Positions 42,999-55,427 of a stretch of 64,000 nucleotides of DNA are shown in pieces. The translations under genes and the position numbers were made by a program. This stretch comes from Muraenolepis orangiensis (Eukaryota; Chordata; Actinopteri; Gadiformes; Muraenolepididae), in assembly GCA_027704905.1 (NCBI GenBank), contig CM051016.1, positions 16,448,038 through 16,512,037 of the forward strand, read 5' to 3'. A model generated the notes under the pieces. That model was given only the letters and a program-made list of their open reading frames with translations, ran no database searches and was not told where the DNA came from. Each line of letters starts with the position of its first letter. Within the stretch, counting starts at the first letter, position 1.

Positions 42999-43510
42999 TG
43001 TTAATGTACTTTTGTCGAGTTAGACTGCAGGAGCAAAAACACACGTGCACACACGTACTTGGCGGGGCAGGGAGAGAACTTTATTGCACATGCGCAGAAG
43101 TCATATACACACATGTATGGATACCCGCAATGACCATAATAGCTTTATAGCGCAGTAGAGGAGTACAGTGGCTGACTGGCTATATATGTGAGACTGTACA
43201 TTACATTTTGTTCAACACCCCCACTCAGGCTCACCTTTACAAATACACATGAAAATAAAAACAGGTCTTCCTTAAAAACATAAATGACCTATGCCGGTCT
43301 GGCACATTATACCTTGAATAACAACTCAGGAAAAAAACACAACCTTTTTGTTGTTTGATACTTCTGGGTTATCTATGTTTCCCCAAACAAATAACATCTG
43401 AACTTCTCAAACTTTGCTTTTGTCAGTGGTTTGGTCAACACGTCGGCCATCATGTTTGCTGTGGGACAGTATTCAATGGATATTTTACCATCAATATGTG
43501 CGGCTCGCAC
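42999..43510 (-). mobile_element. Ty1/copia 3' end: LTR, purine tract and end of pol
   Basis: On the minus strand 46 codons (43373-43510) read EYCPTANMMADVLTKPLTKA, the hallmark ending of a copia RNase H domain, to a stop. After 150 bp comes a purine tract (GAGTGGGGG) and then the LTR 42999-43217 (219 bp; TGTTGAAC...TTAACA) with CAATAAAG. The 5' part of the element is replaced at 43511 by an L2 fragment. Copia elements are rare in fish. Confidence 0.8.
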
Positions 43511-44200
43511 AGTTGTTTGCTCCGTTGCCTACATACTGGATTTTTGGACAGAGCAATCGTCCCCTGATGGTCCACGCATGCACCACACACGTGGTGAAAA
43601 GGGCCCAACAACGCCTGTATTTCCTCAGGCGTCTGAAGAAATTCAGCATGGGCCCCGCATCCTGAGAACATTCTATAACGGCCCCATCTTGAGTGTTCTT
43701 ACAGGGTGTATCACCGCCTGGTACGGGAACTGCACCGCACTCGAGCGCTTCAAAGGGTGGTGCAGAGTGCAGACGGCCCAGTATATGGTTGGAGGTGAGC
43801 TCCCCTCCCTCCTGGATATATACAACCAGCGGTGCGTGGCTAAGGCCAAACGCATCATAAAAGACATTGCCCACCCCAGCCACGAACTGTACTCACTGTT
43901 ACCGTCAGGCAGGCGATACCGCAGTATCAAGTGCTGTACAAATAGACAGAAGATAGCTTCTACAGTCAGGCCATCAGGCTGCTGAACAAGGGTGTATAGC
44001 ATATAACAATGTATATTTTATTACATTGATTTATATATACATATTGCTCTTTTCTGTGCCGATATTTTGCATTTTATAAATTGCATTTATTCAATTTTTT
44101 ATCTTATTTTTATAACTGCTGTCTGTCGTCGGGTATTGCACATACGATTTTCACATCACTGCTTTATACTAAACTGAAGTGACAATAAACTTGACTTGAG
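43511..44200 (+). mobile_element. L2-like LINE 3' end
   Basis: Frameshifted C-terminal coding (FLRRLKKFSMGP, GCITAWYGNCTAL, LYSLLPSGRRYRS) to a stop near 43985, then a 3' UTR ending GTGACAATAAACTTGACTTGA. Same family as 33880-34625. Confidence 0.8.
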
Positions 44201-44895
44201 TTTGTCAACACCTAGTTTTGCCAAAGACAAAACAGCCGGTCGTTCTGACCGACCTGAGGGCAAAACGTACACATCCAAACATAACACATTTCGGTACAAA
44301 CGGAAAGCTTGGCAGACAAATGACCTCGGATGCCAGGACAACCGTACAATACCAGCAACCGATAGATGGCCTACCTGTCAGGTGCGTATGTCGACCTTCT
44401 CCACCGGCCGACCAAGAGGCAGAACAGGGTTTAGACTAATTGTCTGCTACACAGACAGCCGATCGTACGACGGCATGCTTACATTGGACCCAGTGTGACG
44501 GCAAGATGTTGCAGACGGACACATTTAGTTTTATATAACTCCGGCAGACAAAAGGGCCACTTTAACTCGACGCGTTACGATCGTACCGTCTCTGGTTAGA
44601 TTGCAGAACATCTGGAGTAGGTGTGGTTGGTTAAAGCAGCCTCAGTAATCAGTTAAAGCAGTTCCTCGCAGGACGCAGATTGATCGGATCCACTGTGGTC
44701 GGGCCACAAACGGACAACTTGAAGCCTCATGGCAAAATATGGATTTATCACGTGAACTCATCGCAATGGTAAAGAACCGCCTACCTAGGCTCAACATTCA
44801 CCCTAAAAACATGCAATTAATGCAGTTAATGAACCGTTTAACACAGTTAATACAAACTTCACATATTGATAACAAAAAAAACGGGTGAAAAACAA
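44201..44895. other. Spacer, no gene seen
   Basis: Probably old repeat sequence; a 100-codon forward frame at 44196-44498 and its 61-codon reverse shadow have no recognisable motif. The senp2 transcript probably ends at about 44895. Confidence 0.4.
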
Positions 44896-44914
44896 GAGGT
44901 AACAAAATAAACAC

Positions 44915-44920
44915 TTTATT
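44915..44920 (-). terminator. Candidate poly(A) signal for senp2
   Basis: AATAAA on the minus strand, about 815 bp after the stop codon, which would give a 3' UTR of ordinary length. Other A/T-rich signals nearer the stop exist, so this is a candidate only. Confidence 0.35.
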
Positions 44921-45734
44921 TCAGGAAATGTCAAATTATTCCTATGAATCTGAACATGCAGATGTATACAGTAGTATACCTAATCAGCTTAGCATGAAAC
45001 CAAAAACCACAGATTTATATAAGCTATAAAAGCAAGTAACTACCATGCTTTGATCACAGCAAACAAACCAATAAACACATTAACACCTAGGCAAACTAAT
45101 GAAATTACATGAATGTTTTAAAACAAAAATTATAATTCAGAGTTGTCAAATCTTAGCCAAATGTATGTTCTTTATTTCTTGCCTGTAGTCAAGCCAAACA
45201 AGCTGGATTTTTTCCCCACATCAATTTACCCAACTTAAATTGTCCACAATATACAAGTGACTAATATGCATCTAAATTATTTTAATACAGATGACAGCTG
45301 GAATATCATCAGTAGATCAAGGGAAACAAGCGAATGAACAAAACAAATACAATGTAAGATATACAAAATATATTACACCTTTGCTAAACAATAATACAAT
45401 CAAGGCACTTTAGGCTGTATTAAAGCAGAAAACAATCCAAAGATAAATAAAAACTCAATCTCAATCAGTAGTGCCAAAGTCTGGGTAACAGACGCTGTTC
45501 TCACATTTCACTAACTTCCCTAATTAAAACTCAGAGACTAGCCAGTGTGAAATGAATGGGTCTATCCGTTAAGACTAGTGTCAGTTTTCGTCACCACAGT
45601 AGGGACAGTTGGAGCCTACATTTCCATTCTTTGGTCCAGTTACACATCTTCCATTAGTCCTTAAATTACGACGCACACAGCTGTGTTTCCTCAAGGAGAA
45701 CATCCGGGGTGCCATGCAGCCACCTTGCCAACTT

Positions 45735-48700
45735 CTACAGTAGCTTTTGATTAAGAATTTCCCAAACCATGACCTTCCGAAATAGGGGCATGTGACACTG
45801 AAGAGAAAGAAGGGAGGAGAGAGACATGTTTAAAAACAACAAGTAACCTTGTTAGTAATCTTCTTATGGTAATGTGTGGGGAAACATTACAATATAGATA
45901 GAATTGCCCCATCTTGTACTCCTCTAGCCATCGATCGATAATATATATATATAAATATACATACATACACACACACACTGTACATCCAATCCAACTCCAT
46001 TTGAGATGGCTCAAAGCTGTAAACGGCAACCAGTTGTAAATCTGTGAACTTTCGGGTACTGTTCTTCTAAACCCACCTCATCAGGATATGCTCTGTATCA
46101 AAAAGCATAGATTATACTAAGACAAGTGTAGATCCCGCCCTATCCCGAGGAGGTGTGTGTAGAAGTCAAGTAACCGAATATTGGCACTTTGTTGCAACTC
46201 GTTGGGGTTTCCCACCAAAACATCCGTTAGAAGGTTCGAACCGTTTCCTATGGAGTGAGATGGCACCATGGCTAGCTAAAGAACCAGGTGGGGCAAAACC
46301 AGGTGCGGCAGTAGAGCTCAGGAGGTAGAGCGGTCGCCTCACAACCGGAAGGTTGCTGGTTCGATCCCCGGCTCCTCCGAGCAAAAACTGTCGGTGTCCT
46401 TGAGCAAGACACCCTAACTGCTCCTGACGTGCTGGCTGTCTCCTTGCATGACTCCGCCGTCGGTGGTTGAATGTGTGTGTGAATGTGAGGCATAACTTGT
46501 AAAGCGCTATATAAAAGCATCCATTACCATTATCAAAACATCACAGAACATTTACCTGTTTAAAAGTGAGGGGCCTTCCTTTGGATATGTAGTCTGCATA
46601 TTTACATGCAAAAATACCACAGTCATTGCCGTTCTTTTGCTGGGGAATCTCCTAGACATGTGAACATAAAAACGGGTCAGCTAAGACTTGAGAGAAGAGA
46701 CAGACAGGATATTTTATCAAGATGATTTGTGTGGATGTCAATTTGGAGGTCCATGGGAACCTACGGTGGTCCGCAAACTGCCAACGGTCCACCTGGAAGT
46801 GTCCAAGTCCCTTCCCTTCTTGACTTTGTGCTCCTCCCTCAAGAATAGCCTAGGGGAGAAAAGCAAGGATGTTGACTTTATTCAACGGCAAAACAAATGG
46901 TGGGATTTATATCGCTTATATATATATACACCCAGAACACAACCAGGGCATATATTTATGGTTGGCTTGCAAGCTGTAGTTAGGAAGCAGAGGGTCATTG
47001 CGACCCTAGACTCACAGTAAAAGACTGCAGATGTCATCATGCCTCTGTCCCATCGAGTCATACGACTTCACCGTTTGGCTTCGCAGATCTATCACCTAGA
47101 AGAAGAAGGCACAACAAATTGATCATACAAAAGGGTAGAGTAAAACCCAATGTCATGTCAAAACTTCAACTCAACAATGACATCACATAAAGTATAAAAT
47201 CCTCTTTACTAGATTACGAGATCATTTAATACGCCTTAGGCTATTTGCAACTACAGACCCCTTCCTCCCTTCAATTGTAAACGGCTTATATCATCTTATA
47301 ACATTTTGCATTTGTATCCTCACTATAGCCAAGATGTGTATTAAGTCACCAGATCGTGGCAACCCTTTTGGTTAATGTTTCTTTGACCTTTGATGACTTT
47401 CGCTATACAAGTAATGAACATCTCTCATTTCTCTGAAGCTGATTGCCAAAGGCTGCCAGTGTGTCTCCCGATGACCATGCTCCATCAAACCAAATGCTTT
47501 GCCCACATGAAATGTCATGAAAGCAATACTTTCATGACTTTCTCAGGCACTACATTGGAAATCTCCTCAGCCATTTTGGTTTCCGAGTGCCCCGACTTAC
47601 AGCCATCGCCCAGTGGATGTTGAGATGAAGTGGCACTAGTATGAGGTCATGGAGGAAGAGGTCCACCCCCTTGGTCCAGCGCTTCACGGCCCAGTGGCCT
47701 CCAGCCTGCCCGGCCTCCCCACCACGCAGCTTGGGAAGGAAGAAGGTGCTGAAGCAGTAGACCCGCAGACCAGGCACTACCTGGTTGGACGAGCGCTCCA
47801 TGACCAGGGAGAGGTAGAAGTTGATCACCTGAGAGGAAGATATACACTGAGGAGCGTCTAGCAGCATAGTATCTTGGCCTGAGCTTGGCTTGCCCACCAT
47901 TCCCCCTCTGCTTAAAACAACTTAAAAAGTGTTTCAAGCAATGTGCTCCAAATGATATAGGACATTTAAACAGGGAAAATCACTTCGAGACAGGTCTCAT
48001 TTTTTTCAGTGAGCCCTGTATAATACACTGGGACACCGTAGACCAAGTAATCAAATTATAAAAATCCAAAAGTCTAAATACAATTGTTAAATGCACTGGA
48101 ATGATTAGAAAGCCGATTGTATGGTGAACAACAGCAACTACATGCAGGCCAACCGGACGATTGACAGGTTCCGCCGCTGGGCCTCACAAGCACAGGTACC
48201 TCGTCGTTGAGCCAACTGCCCTCCCGGAGAGTGGCCAGGTCTCTCTGCGTGATGCGCAGCTTGAAGGCCGAACTCAACACAAGGTTAGGGTCACTCTGGG
48301 TCAAGGCTGCACTCACTTCCGCTGACATGTCCTGGACACACAATGAACACATTGTTCACACACCACACCTGAACAATTACAAATAAAAGAAACACACGAG
48401 CAGGTGTTTCATTTTATTCTATCCTTTATTTACAACAGGGAGTCTCATTGAGATTGTGGTCTTCTGTATACAGAACAAGCACAACAGTCAATGCATACAG
48501 TACAAATTCAGCAGCTACACAGTACAACAGATACACACATTGCACAGATAAACCGCGCTTAACGTTTAAGATGTGACGACTGCGTAATATTTCCAACCCG
48601 ATTTGCCCAACTCTGTTATTAAGTTTTAAGTGGTTTATCCTGCACTATAAAACAATTTGTAGCATGAATAGTTTTTATAAAGAGAGAGTAGAGAGGAACT

Positions 48701-51700
48701 ACACCGCTAAATACTGTGTCGGCTCTGACCTTAGTGAGTCGGGGCAGGTCCTCGCTGCCCTGCCACGTGAGGCTAGTTTGTGTCTGGGTTTGGTCGCTCT
48801 GCTGGGTCAACGCTGTGGTCTCTCGGTCCACCAGATTGAGGCGCCTAGCCACCTCAGTGGACAGGTCCACTGAGTCAGACGGATGGTTCTGGTTGGATGA
48901 CTGGGAGAAGACGTACCACGTCGAGACTTGTCGATTCCCGTATTTTCGATTCTTACTAGACACACTTTGTAAAGGTGAATGAGATTGTTACCTTTGCACA
49001 TCCGACATGTGGCTTAACCTGGAACGCTCCATTGAATGTCTTAGTGTATACAACGTCAGGCCTCCTGTGGACAGTCATTTTTACAAGTGGGTAAAAATAC
49101 AAAAGCATTCATCGGAATGCTAGCGGACAAGTCATTTTAAGAACAAACCTGTCCTTGACTTCCTTAGTTGCAGAAGCATTTCTCCATGAGTATGCACTTG
49201 GGGTAGCTGTAGAACAGAATAATCTGGGCTTTAGTAAGTGCTTAGATAAACACATGTCCTGCAGCAATATCGATAAATGTATAGGTTACATCACAGCTAT
49301 CCGGGTCTCATATTGGTTGTACACATTTAATTTCTCCATTGTAACAACAAATTGTGAGGATTGAATCCTCTTTATTGGTCACATACATGTAAACATACAG
49401 TGAAATGTGTTCTCTGCATTTAATCCATCCTAGTATTAGGAGCAGCGCCCGGGGAGCAGTTAGGGTGTCTTCCTCAAGGACAGACAGTTTTTGCTTGGAG
49501 GAGCCGGGGATCGAACCAGCAACCTTCCGGTTGTGAGGCGACCGCTCTGCCTCCTGAGCTATACTGCCGCCCTTACTCATTGGTAATTCGACAACACTTC
49601 AAAGCGAGTTTGAGTGAATGCACCTACATAGCACCTCAACATTACAACTTACTGCACCATATACATAGAAACAAAACAAGACTCTCTGAAACTCCTGTTA
49701 ACAGAACACTCGGATGAGAACAGAGATGTTTACCTGAAATAGATCCAGTCTTTCTGGGCATGGAGTCGAAGGCTCTGACATAACTTCCTGGTCTGTGATC
49801 ACCCTGGAGAGGTGAACCGCTGGAAAGGAAATGCGGGAACAAAGAGTTTAACAAAAAATATATATATATAAAAAAGTGCAAAGACAAGAAAACAGCAGTA
49901 CTTTACGATTTGAGTCACGCAAAGTTTTACACTCACTCTTGGGGCTTTGCTCTGTTGAAAGGCAGTGGTTGACTTTTGCTGTATTTCTCCGTCACCACCA
50001 TCTCCAACAGACGCCGGTAATGCTCCATATCATTCTGCTTTATGGCCTAGGGGACAAAACACATGACCACCGGCTGGCAATGCAACAGCCCGACGACGAC
50101 GTGGACGCCACAAGCTGGAACGTGAGTCGAGGCAAAGCTAACGGACACCCTTACCTCTTCCACGGCGAGACTGGGTTTGAAGCAACGGCTGGGTCCAAAA
50201 AAAATGTGCGAGAGGTCCGCATTGGCGGACGCCCCTCCGAGGCCCACACCCAGGGCAGACCTGGAGGCCAACGGCTGCAGAGAACCTTGGTCTTTTCCTC
50301 CGTCGCAAATGGCCCCCGACTGCCCTGCTCCACTGGATGCAGTCAAGAGTAATCGTTTTCCATTACAAATCTAGAACTTTACACCTTGTTTTGATCAGAT
50401 ATTAGTATTCCATGACCTAACCACTTGCCTGCATTTCCTGATTGAGAGAGGCGAGGAGCTGGGGAAAGAGGTCCTACCTCCCCTGTCCCTCTCGTTAGGT
50501 CCTGACTTATCTGCATAGCAAACAATAATACAATTTTTGCCAGGTACGCTTGCACATACAAATAGGAATCATTTCCTATATGCTGGTGCAGTACAGGAAC
50601 AGAGATACACAATGCGGTGTACAAGGCCATTACATAAATATATGTATACAATATAGACATATACTGTATGAAGGAGGTCAGTGACCATGGTTATGGACAA
50701 AGTATTTGGGGGTTGGTGGGAACACAATGACAGGATTCTCCAAACAGGGGTTGAGTGGTGAAGGCTAATAGAGCCCGACCGTAGAATATCTTTGATAAGA
50801 CCTATAGGGAGGTGTTTTAACTCAAAAGGAGGAGTCTGCGACTGCCCTTCTCCAGGCTTTATTTTCATACATACCCATCCTCCTCCATTCAGAGCCGGTC
50901 AGCCATGACGTGTGGAGCTCATCTATACCCATTAGGGTTACCTGTTGGTCCTGCAGGAAGAGAAAATACACAATAACAACACAGAACAACAAGGGGGGAC
51001 AAAGGTAAACACGGAATAAGATGGTGAGCCTCTTGGGGTTCGTTGAGTGCTAGGTCATGATCATCATTAACACACCTGGGATTCTTCATATCGTCTATAG
51101 GCGTCACTGTTTTGTGTGTTTTGCGGATTCTGTAGTCTAAACAGGCCGGCGACCCCTGCCACGGTCTTCTTGACGAAGCTTAACACGACATCTGAAAATA
51201 AAATTCACAACACGGGGCATTTGTATATACAATCCTGCGGTTGATTTGAGTGTTATGTTGGTGAATGACTATGCATATACGGAGGCAAGCTCAGGAGGTA
51301 GAGCGGTTTGCCTGGTTCGACCCACCCCGGTTCCTCCTAGTCAAGTGTCGGTCTCCCTGAGCAAGACACCCTAACGAACCCTAGCTCCCGACGAGCTGGC
51401 AGTCTCCTTGCACGGCAGACATCGCCGTCGGTGGTGGGTGAATGTGCGGCAATGATTGTAAAAGCTATTTAAAAAACGCACTCAATTGACCATTTACATA
51501 GACAACTAAAAGAAACCTAGTTTACAAACCTATCTTGCGACGCTTGGCCTCCCGTTGCTCGGCCTGGCCGGCGCCGTTGGAAACATGAACACTGAAACAC
51601 AATCAAGACATATGATCAACGGCAGGACGACAGTAGCCAACGCCAAGCTTTAATACAACAAACCCATTTGCTATCGGGACCGCTAGCCAATATTAGGCTG

Positions 51701-51964
51701 ATCTTGCGAATCTTACGACGTAAAGCAAGTAGTCGGCTTCAGTGTCAGTGAAGTGGCTGAACGCAGAGGGCGAAGCCATCGCACCACCGACCTCTGATAG
51801 TGGCGTTTGGCCGGTCTAGCGTGGCTCTCAGGTCGGCGCGTCTCCGCTCCCTCTCCCCTCCGCCCGGGTACCTGCGCACTCCTACGGTCGGGCCACTCAG
51901 CGGGACGGTGGTCCTTTACGGGCTCAAAAAGAGACGATAGTCCATCGACTATCCATCCGTACAT
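45735..51964 (-). CDS. senp2: SUMO-specific protease, SENP2-like (17 coding exons)
   Basis: Coding exons in order: 51717-51964, 51530-51591, 51076-51191, 50875-50950, 50429-50510, 50155-50332, 49937-50046, 49734-49819, 49149-49206, 48992-49064, 48730-48900, 48200-48331, 47601-47828, 47016-47095, 46765-46849, 46556-46651, 45735-45797. Lengths sum to 1944 bp (647 residues) with every phase matching. It matures SUMO and removes it from targets. The C-terminal C48 protease has REGSWLNDE, HLNIHWAMA (catalytic His), KSYDSMGQ (Asp), PQQKNGNDCGIFACKYAD (Cys) and ends VWEILNQKLL. The N-terminus MYGWIVDGLSSLF resembles the membrane-binding start of human SENP2, followed by a KRRK nuclear signal, hence SENP2 over SENP1. 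An upstream in-frame ATG (52037-52039) would add 25 residues. One intron is GC-AG (donor GCAAGT at 50423-50428). Confidence 0.92.
46295..46545 (+). repeat. tRNA-derived SINE in a senp2 intron
   Basis: A-box AGCTCAGGAGGTAGAG and B-box GGTTCGATCC are intact, then a body with GAGCAAGACACCCTAA and an end reading AAAGCGCTATATAAAAGC shared with fish LINE tails. It ends 10 bp before the exon at 46556. Confidence 0.85.
49370..49575 (-). repeat. tRNA-derived SINE, reverse orientation, senp2 intron
   Basis: Reverse complement of the same head (GAGGTAGAG-type A-box, GGTTCGATCC) with a different tail ending CCAATAAAGAGGATTCAATCC. The tail matches the SINE relics in units A, B and D (GCTCCTAATACTAGGATGG). 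Confidence 0.85.
51280..51490 (+). repeat. Degraded tRNA-derived SINE, senp2 intron
   Basis: AGCTCAGGAGGTAGAGCGG and GAGCAAGACACCCTAACG are recognisable; the B-box region is shortened. Confidence 0.75.
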
Positions 51965-52310
51965 CCCAGAAAGATGGGAGAAAACAGAAACTCGCTCCTC
52001 TATTCGGGCCAGGTCTAATTCCCCCCCCCAAGTGTCCAAGAGAACCCCAAAACAACCTGCGACGCCACGTTAGCTTAGCTACCCGGACTAGTCTTGTTGA
52101 AATAGATAGGACGTGCGTCACGAGCGAGTATAACAAAAAGTCAACGAGGGCGGGGTGGGCGGGGGCTCCAATCTGGTCCAATAGAAACCAGCGAACCTTC
52201 AATGGTCAATGTCATTGGTTGTCGGCGCGTATGTATAATAAGCACAGCCAATCACGGGTCAGATAACTGTTTGCGCTGAACATTACGCCTCTTTCGTGAT
52301 TACGTCATAG
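51965..52310 (-). promoter_or_regulatory. Probable senp2 5' UTR and promoter
   Basis: Lies directly upstream of the start codon. Three CCAAT-type boxes (CCAAT near 52177 and 52247, ATTGG near 52213) occur within 75 bp and no TATA box is evident, as for a housekeeping promoter. Sequence to the right is low complexity (poly-C and CA near 52318). Confidence 0.45.
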
Positions 52311-52465
52311 AACACCACCCCCCCCCCCCCACACACACACAGTATATTATTAAGTTATTGAGTGTGTTGTGTTTTTGTCCCTGACCGGCCCACTCTCCAG
52401 GAAGGGGGGGGGATGTTAATTGAACAGATGTTAATTGATGCAATACAATTTAGACCCACCAATTT

Positions 52466-53447
52466 CAGTGGCGTTTTCTCCCGGAGGCCAAGGGAAGCCA
52501 GGCTTCCCCTGTTTTTTCGGATTGTAGTTATAATTTTAATAAATAAATAAAAACACTTTTTTTCGGTAATTCCCCTTTGCTGTGTGTTGCTGCCGGACCG
52601 TCTCTCCCCCATTCTCATTGAGTATTTTACAAAGAGTGAAACAAACAGCGCCCCTCTAGATAAATTGCATTCACTGTTGCGAGAGGAGGCCAGCCGAATC
52701 GGGCTTCCCTTGGTGAAAAAAATGGAGGGATTGTCCCGGATTGACCAATCAGATGAGGCTCACGTCATGCCCCTGCCAACCTGTGATTGGTCAGGGCCAT
52801 GCCAAGGGAAGCCAGCCGCCTCTGGCTTCCCTTTGCGATTTGATTGGATTGTGAGGCAAGGGAATCCCTTGCCTCACAATCCAATCAAATCACATCAACA
52901 TCAGTTCGTAGTACGTAGTACTGTAACTGTCATCATCGCCGTTAGAAAGTATCAAGCAAATTAAGCATTATGGAGGGTGGAGATTTGGAGTACTTAATCA
53001 AACATAACTTTACTAAACTTCCGCTACAGCAGCAACTAAAAATGTAATCAGATGACAGGCCCATGCCCACACTCGAGCTGTGTACACAGAGGAAAAAGGG
53101 ATACTTTGATGTGAACGTAAAACTTTAAAGGTCTCCTTTTTTAGTTTGTGAATGAATGCTTCTTTTTATTCATTACCGAATCTGCACTGCGATGTGAGCG
53201 GCTGGTTATGCATTTGGGGGGGGGGGGGGGGGGAATGCTTAAATTAATAAGACGAGAGAGTTTTGGCTGGAGAGTGCGTGCGGACCTGTCGGTTAGATAA
53301 CAGGCGTGTGCAAGTCCTGCATCTGTATGATACAACTGTGTAAAATGATACCGGGCGCTGTAATCACTCATCTGGTTACGTTATTGACCACCCCACCGAC
53401 CCAAAAAAACTGGCTTCCCCTAAATCGTTCCCCACGCCACGCTACTG
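52466..53447. mobile_element. Non-autonomous hAT-like element
   Basis: Perfect 8-bp target duplication ACCAATTT at 52458-52465 and 53448-53455. Tips are CAGTGGCG and, reversed, CAGTAGCG, with GGGAAGCCAG further in on both sides. No transposase; 982 bp. It contains a 27-bp-arm palindrome and a G homopolymer of about 20 bp at 53215-53233. Confidence 0.85.
52837..52891. repeat. Perfect palindrome with 27-bp arms
   Basis: Arms 52837-52863 and 52865-52891 are exact reverse complements separated by one base. GGGAAGCCAG and CTGGCTTCCC motifs just to the left extend the self-complementary character. Confidence 0.95.
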
Positions 53448-53455
53448 ACCAATTT

Positions 53456-54785
53456 ACATTAGTCATTTAGCAGACGCTTTTATCCAAACCAACTTACAAT
53501 AGTGTGTTTCAACAAAGGTGAGAGAACTCGTCACCAGAAGTCTAAAGTGCATTTCATTTCTGTGTGTAAGGGAAAGTGTAAGGGAAAAAGTACAATAAGT
53601 TGGCAAACAATATCTACCTATCTATAATATGTAATCTACTTTTGACTAACTTAGCGCTACGAGGAAGGATCCGGGAAGTGTCTCCTGAAGAGATGGGTTT
53701 TAAGCCTGCGGTGGAAGATGGGGAGTGACTCTGCAGCTGTGACCTCCGTGGGGAGTTTGTTCCACCAAATTGTGGCCAGGACGGAGAAGAGCCGTGACCG
53801 CGTAGATCGGCCACACGGCCCGAAGAAGCCGAGCGAAGTGGATGGGTTGGGATGTAGGCCTTGACCATTGCCTGGAGGTAGGATGGAGCAGTACCTTTTA
53901 CTGCCTTGTAGGCTAGCACCAAGGTCGTGAACTGGATGCAAGCAGCTACAGGTAGCCAGTGTGGAGTACAAAGGAGGGTACATGTGTGGGAGTACTTGGG
54001 GCGGTTAAACACAAGGCGAGCTGCAGCTTTCTGAATGAGCTCCAGGGGCCTGATGGCAAATGCCGGGGCGCCAGCAAGGAGGGAGTTGTAGTAGTCCAGC
54101 CGGGAGATGACAAGAGCCTGGATGAGCACTGCGCAGCCTTTTCAGTGAGAAAAGGCTGATGATGTAGAGGAGAAATCTGCAGGAGCGTGTCACCGATGCA
54201 ATGTTTGCCGAGAACAACAGTTGGTCATCCAGGGTCACACCCAGATTCCTTGGGGTCCGAGTAGGTGTCACCACAGCATCATCAATGATGACAGCCAGGT
54301 CTCGGTGCGGACAGCCCTTTGCCGGGAAGAACACTAGCTCAGTCTTGTCCAGGTGGATCTTTAGGTGGTGCATCGACATCCACTTTGAGAGGTCTGCTAA
54401 GCACGCGGCAATGCGTGTTTCCACTTGCGTGTCCGAGGGGGGAAACAACATGAGTTGGGTGTCGTCAGCATAGCAGTGGTAGGATAAGCCATGGGAGTGG
54501 ATAACAGGACCAAGGGACGTTGTGTAGAGGGAGAAGAGAAGAGGACCCAGGACCGATCCTTGTGGAACCCCAGTAGTCAGTCGGCGTGGTTCCGACACAG
54601 ACCCTCCCAGTGCCACCTGGTAGGAGCGACCCGTCAGGTAGGATGCAAACAAGGCGAGAGCAGAGCCCAAGACACCCATCCCCTCAAGGGTGGAGAGGAG
54701 AATCTGGTGGTTCACAGTGTCGAATGCTGCAGACAGGTCCAGGAGTATCAGGACCGAGGAGAGCAAATTTAGCAGCCTAGACACT
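53456..54785 (-). mobile_element. L2 LINE, 5'-truncated and frameshifted
   Basis: 54005-54784 has DLSAAFDTVNHQILL, TTGVPQGSVLGPLLFSLY and YHCYADDTQLMLF (YADD intact), then NLGVTLDDQL; 53614-54129 in another frame has ISRLDYYNSLLAG, RLVFNRPKYSH and LHWLPV-type wording (TPHWLPVAACIQF). The 3' end is TTTGGATAAAAGCGTCTGC then TAAATGACTAATGT, typical of L2. The hAT-like element above inserted precisely at its end. Confidence 0.85.
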
Positions 54786-55427
54786 ATCCTGCCTGTACCT
54801 TTATGACTAACAATTACTCAGCCATGTGTTCATACTGTACCAGCATAATTTAAAGTTTAATCTAGTCCCCCCACCCAATTCCCATAGGCACCCATTCAAA
54901 AACACAGGTTAAAATATTGCTTTAAAGAGTAATTACAAATAGTAGATATTTAGAATATTTTGCAGTGGATAAATCACATACATCAGGAAGCCATGGCATG
55001 CAACCAAATACTGAACATGAGTTAATGTGGGCTTGCCATGACAAGGGGTATGAATACTTATACAATGAATATTTTCATTCATTTTCATTTCACACACGAA
55101 AATAAGTTTTTTTAGATGGCAATTATTAATTATTTATTTAAGTAGAAAAATTGTTAAAAAACATAAATCAAGTGTTTCACACTAGTGCATTTACACAATT
55201 ACTAGTTGTATTGATCTTGTTACTCAAGTGCAGCCACAATATATTTATAACACATTTACACATGTATTGAAATACTTACAACCAATAAACATGTATATAC
55301 ACAGAACACAAAACATTATAAAAAGGGTATAAAAATAGCAAGCAACACTACTTAAAAACGGTTAAAAACACCCGAACACACCCGAACACATCCTTCAACA
55401 CCCGAAAAAAATACATCCTTCAACATC
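54786..55427 (-). other. Probable pcnt 3' UTR and flank
   Basis: A/T-rich, no open frame. AATAAA on the minus strand at 55133-55138 would give a 3' UTR of about 300 bp after the pcnt stop. Confidence 0.4.

Noticed and set aside
44196..44498. 100-codon forward frame
   Set aside because: No recognisable motif, splice site or repeat relation; length is within chance for this base composition.
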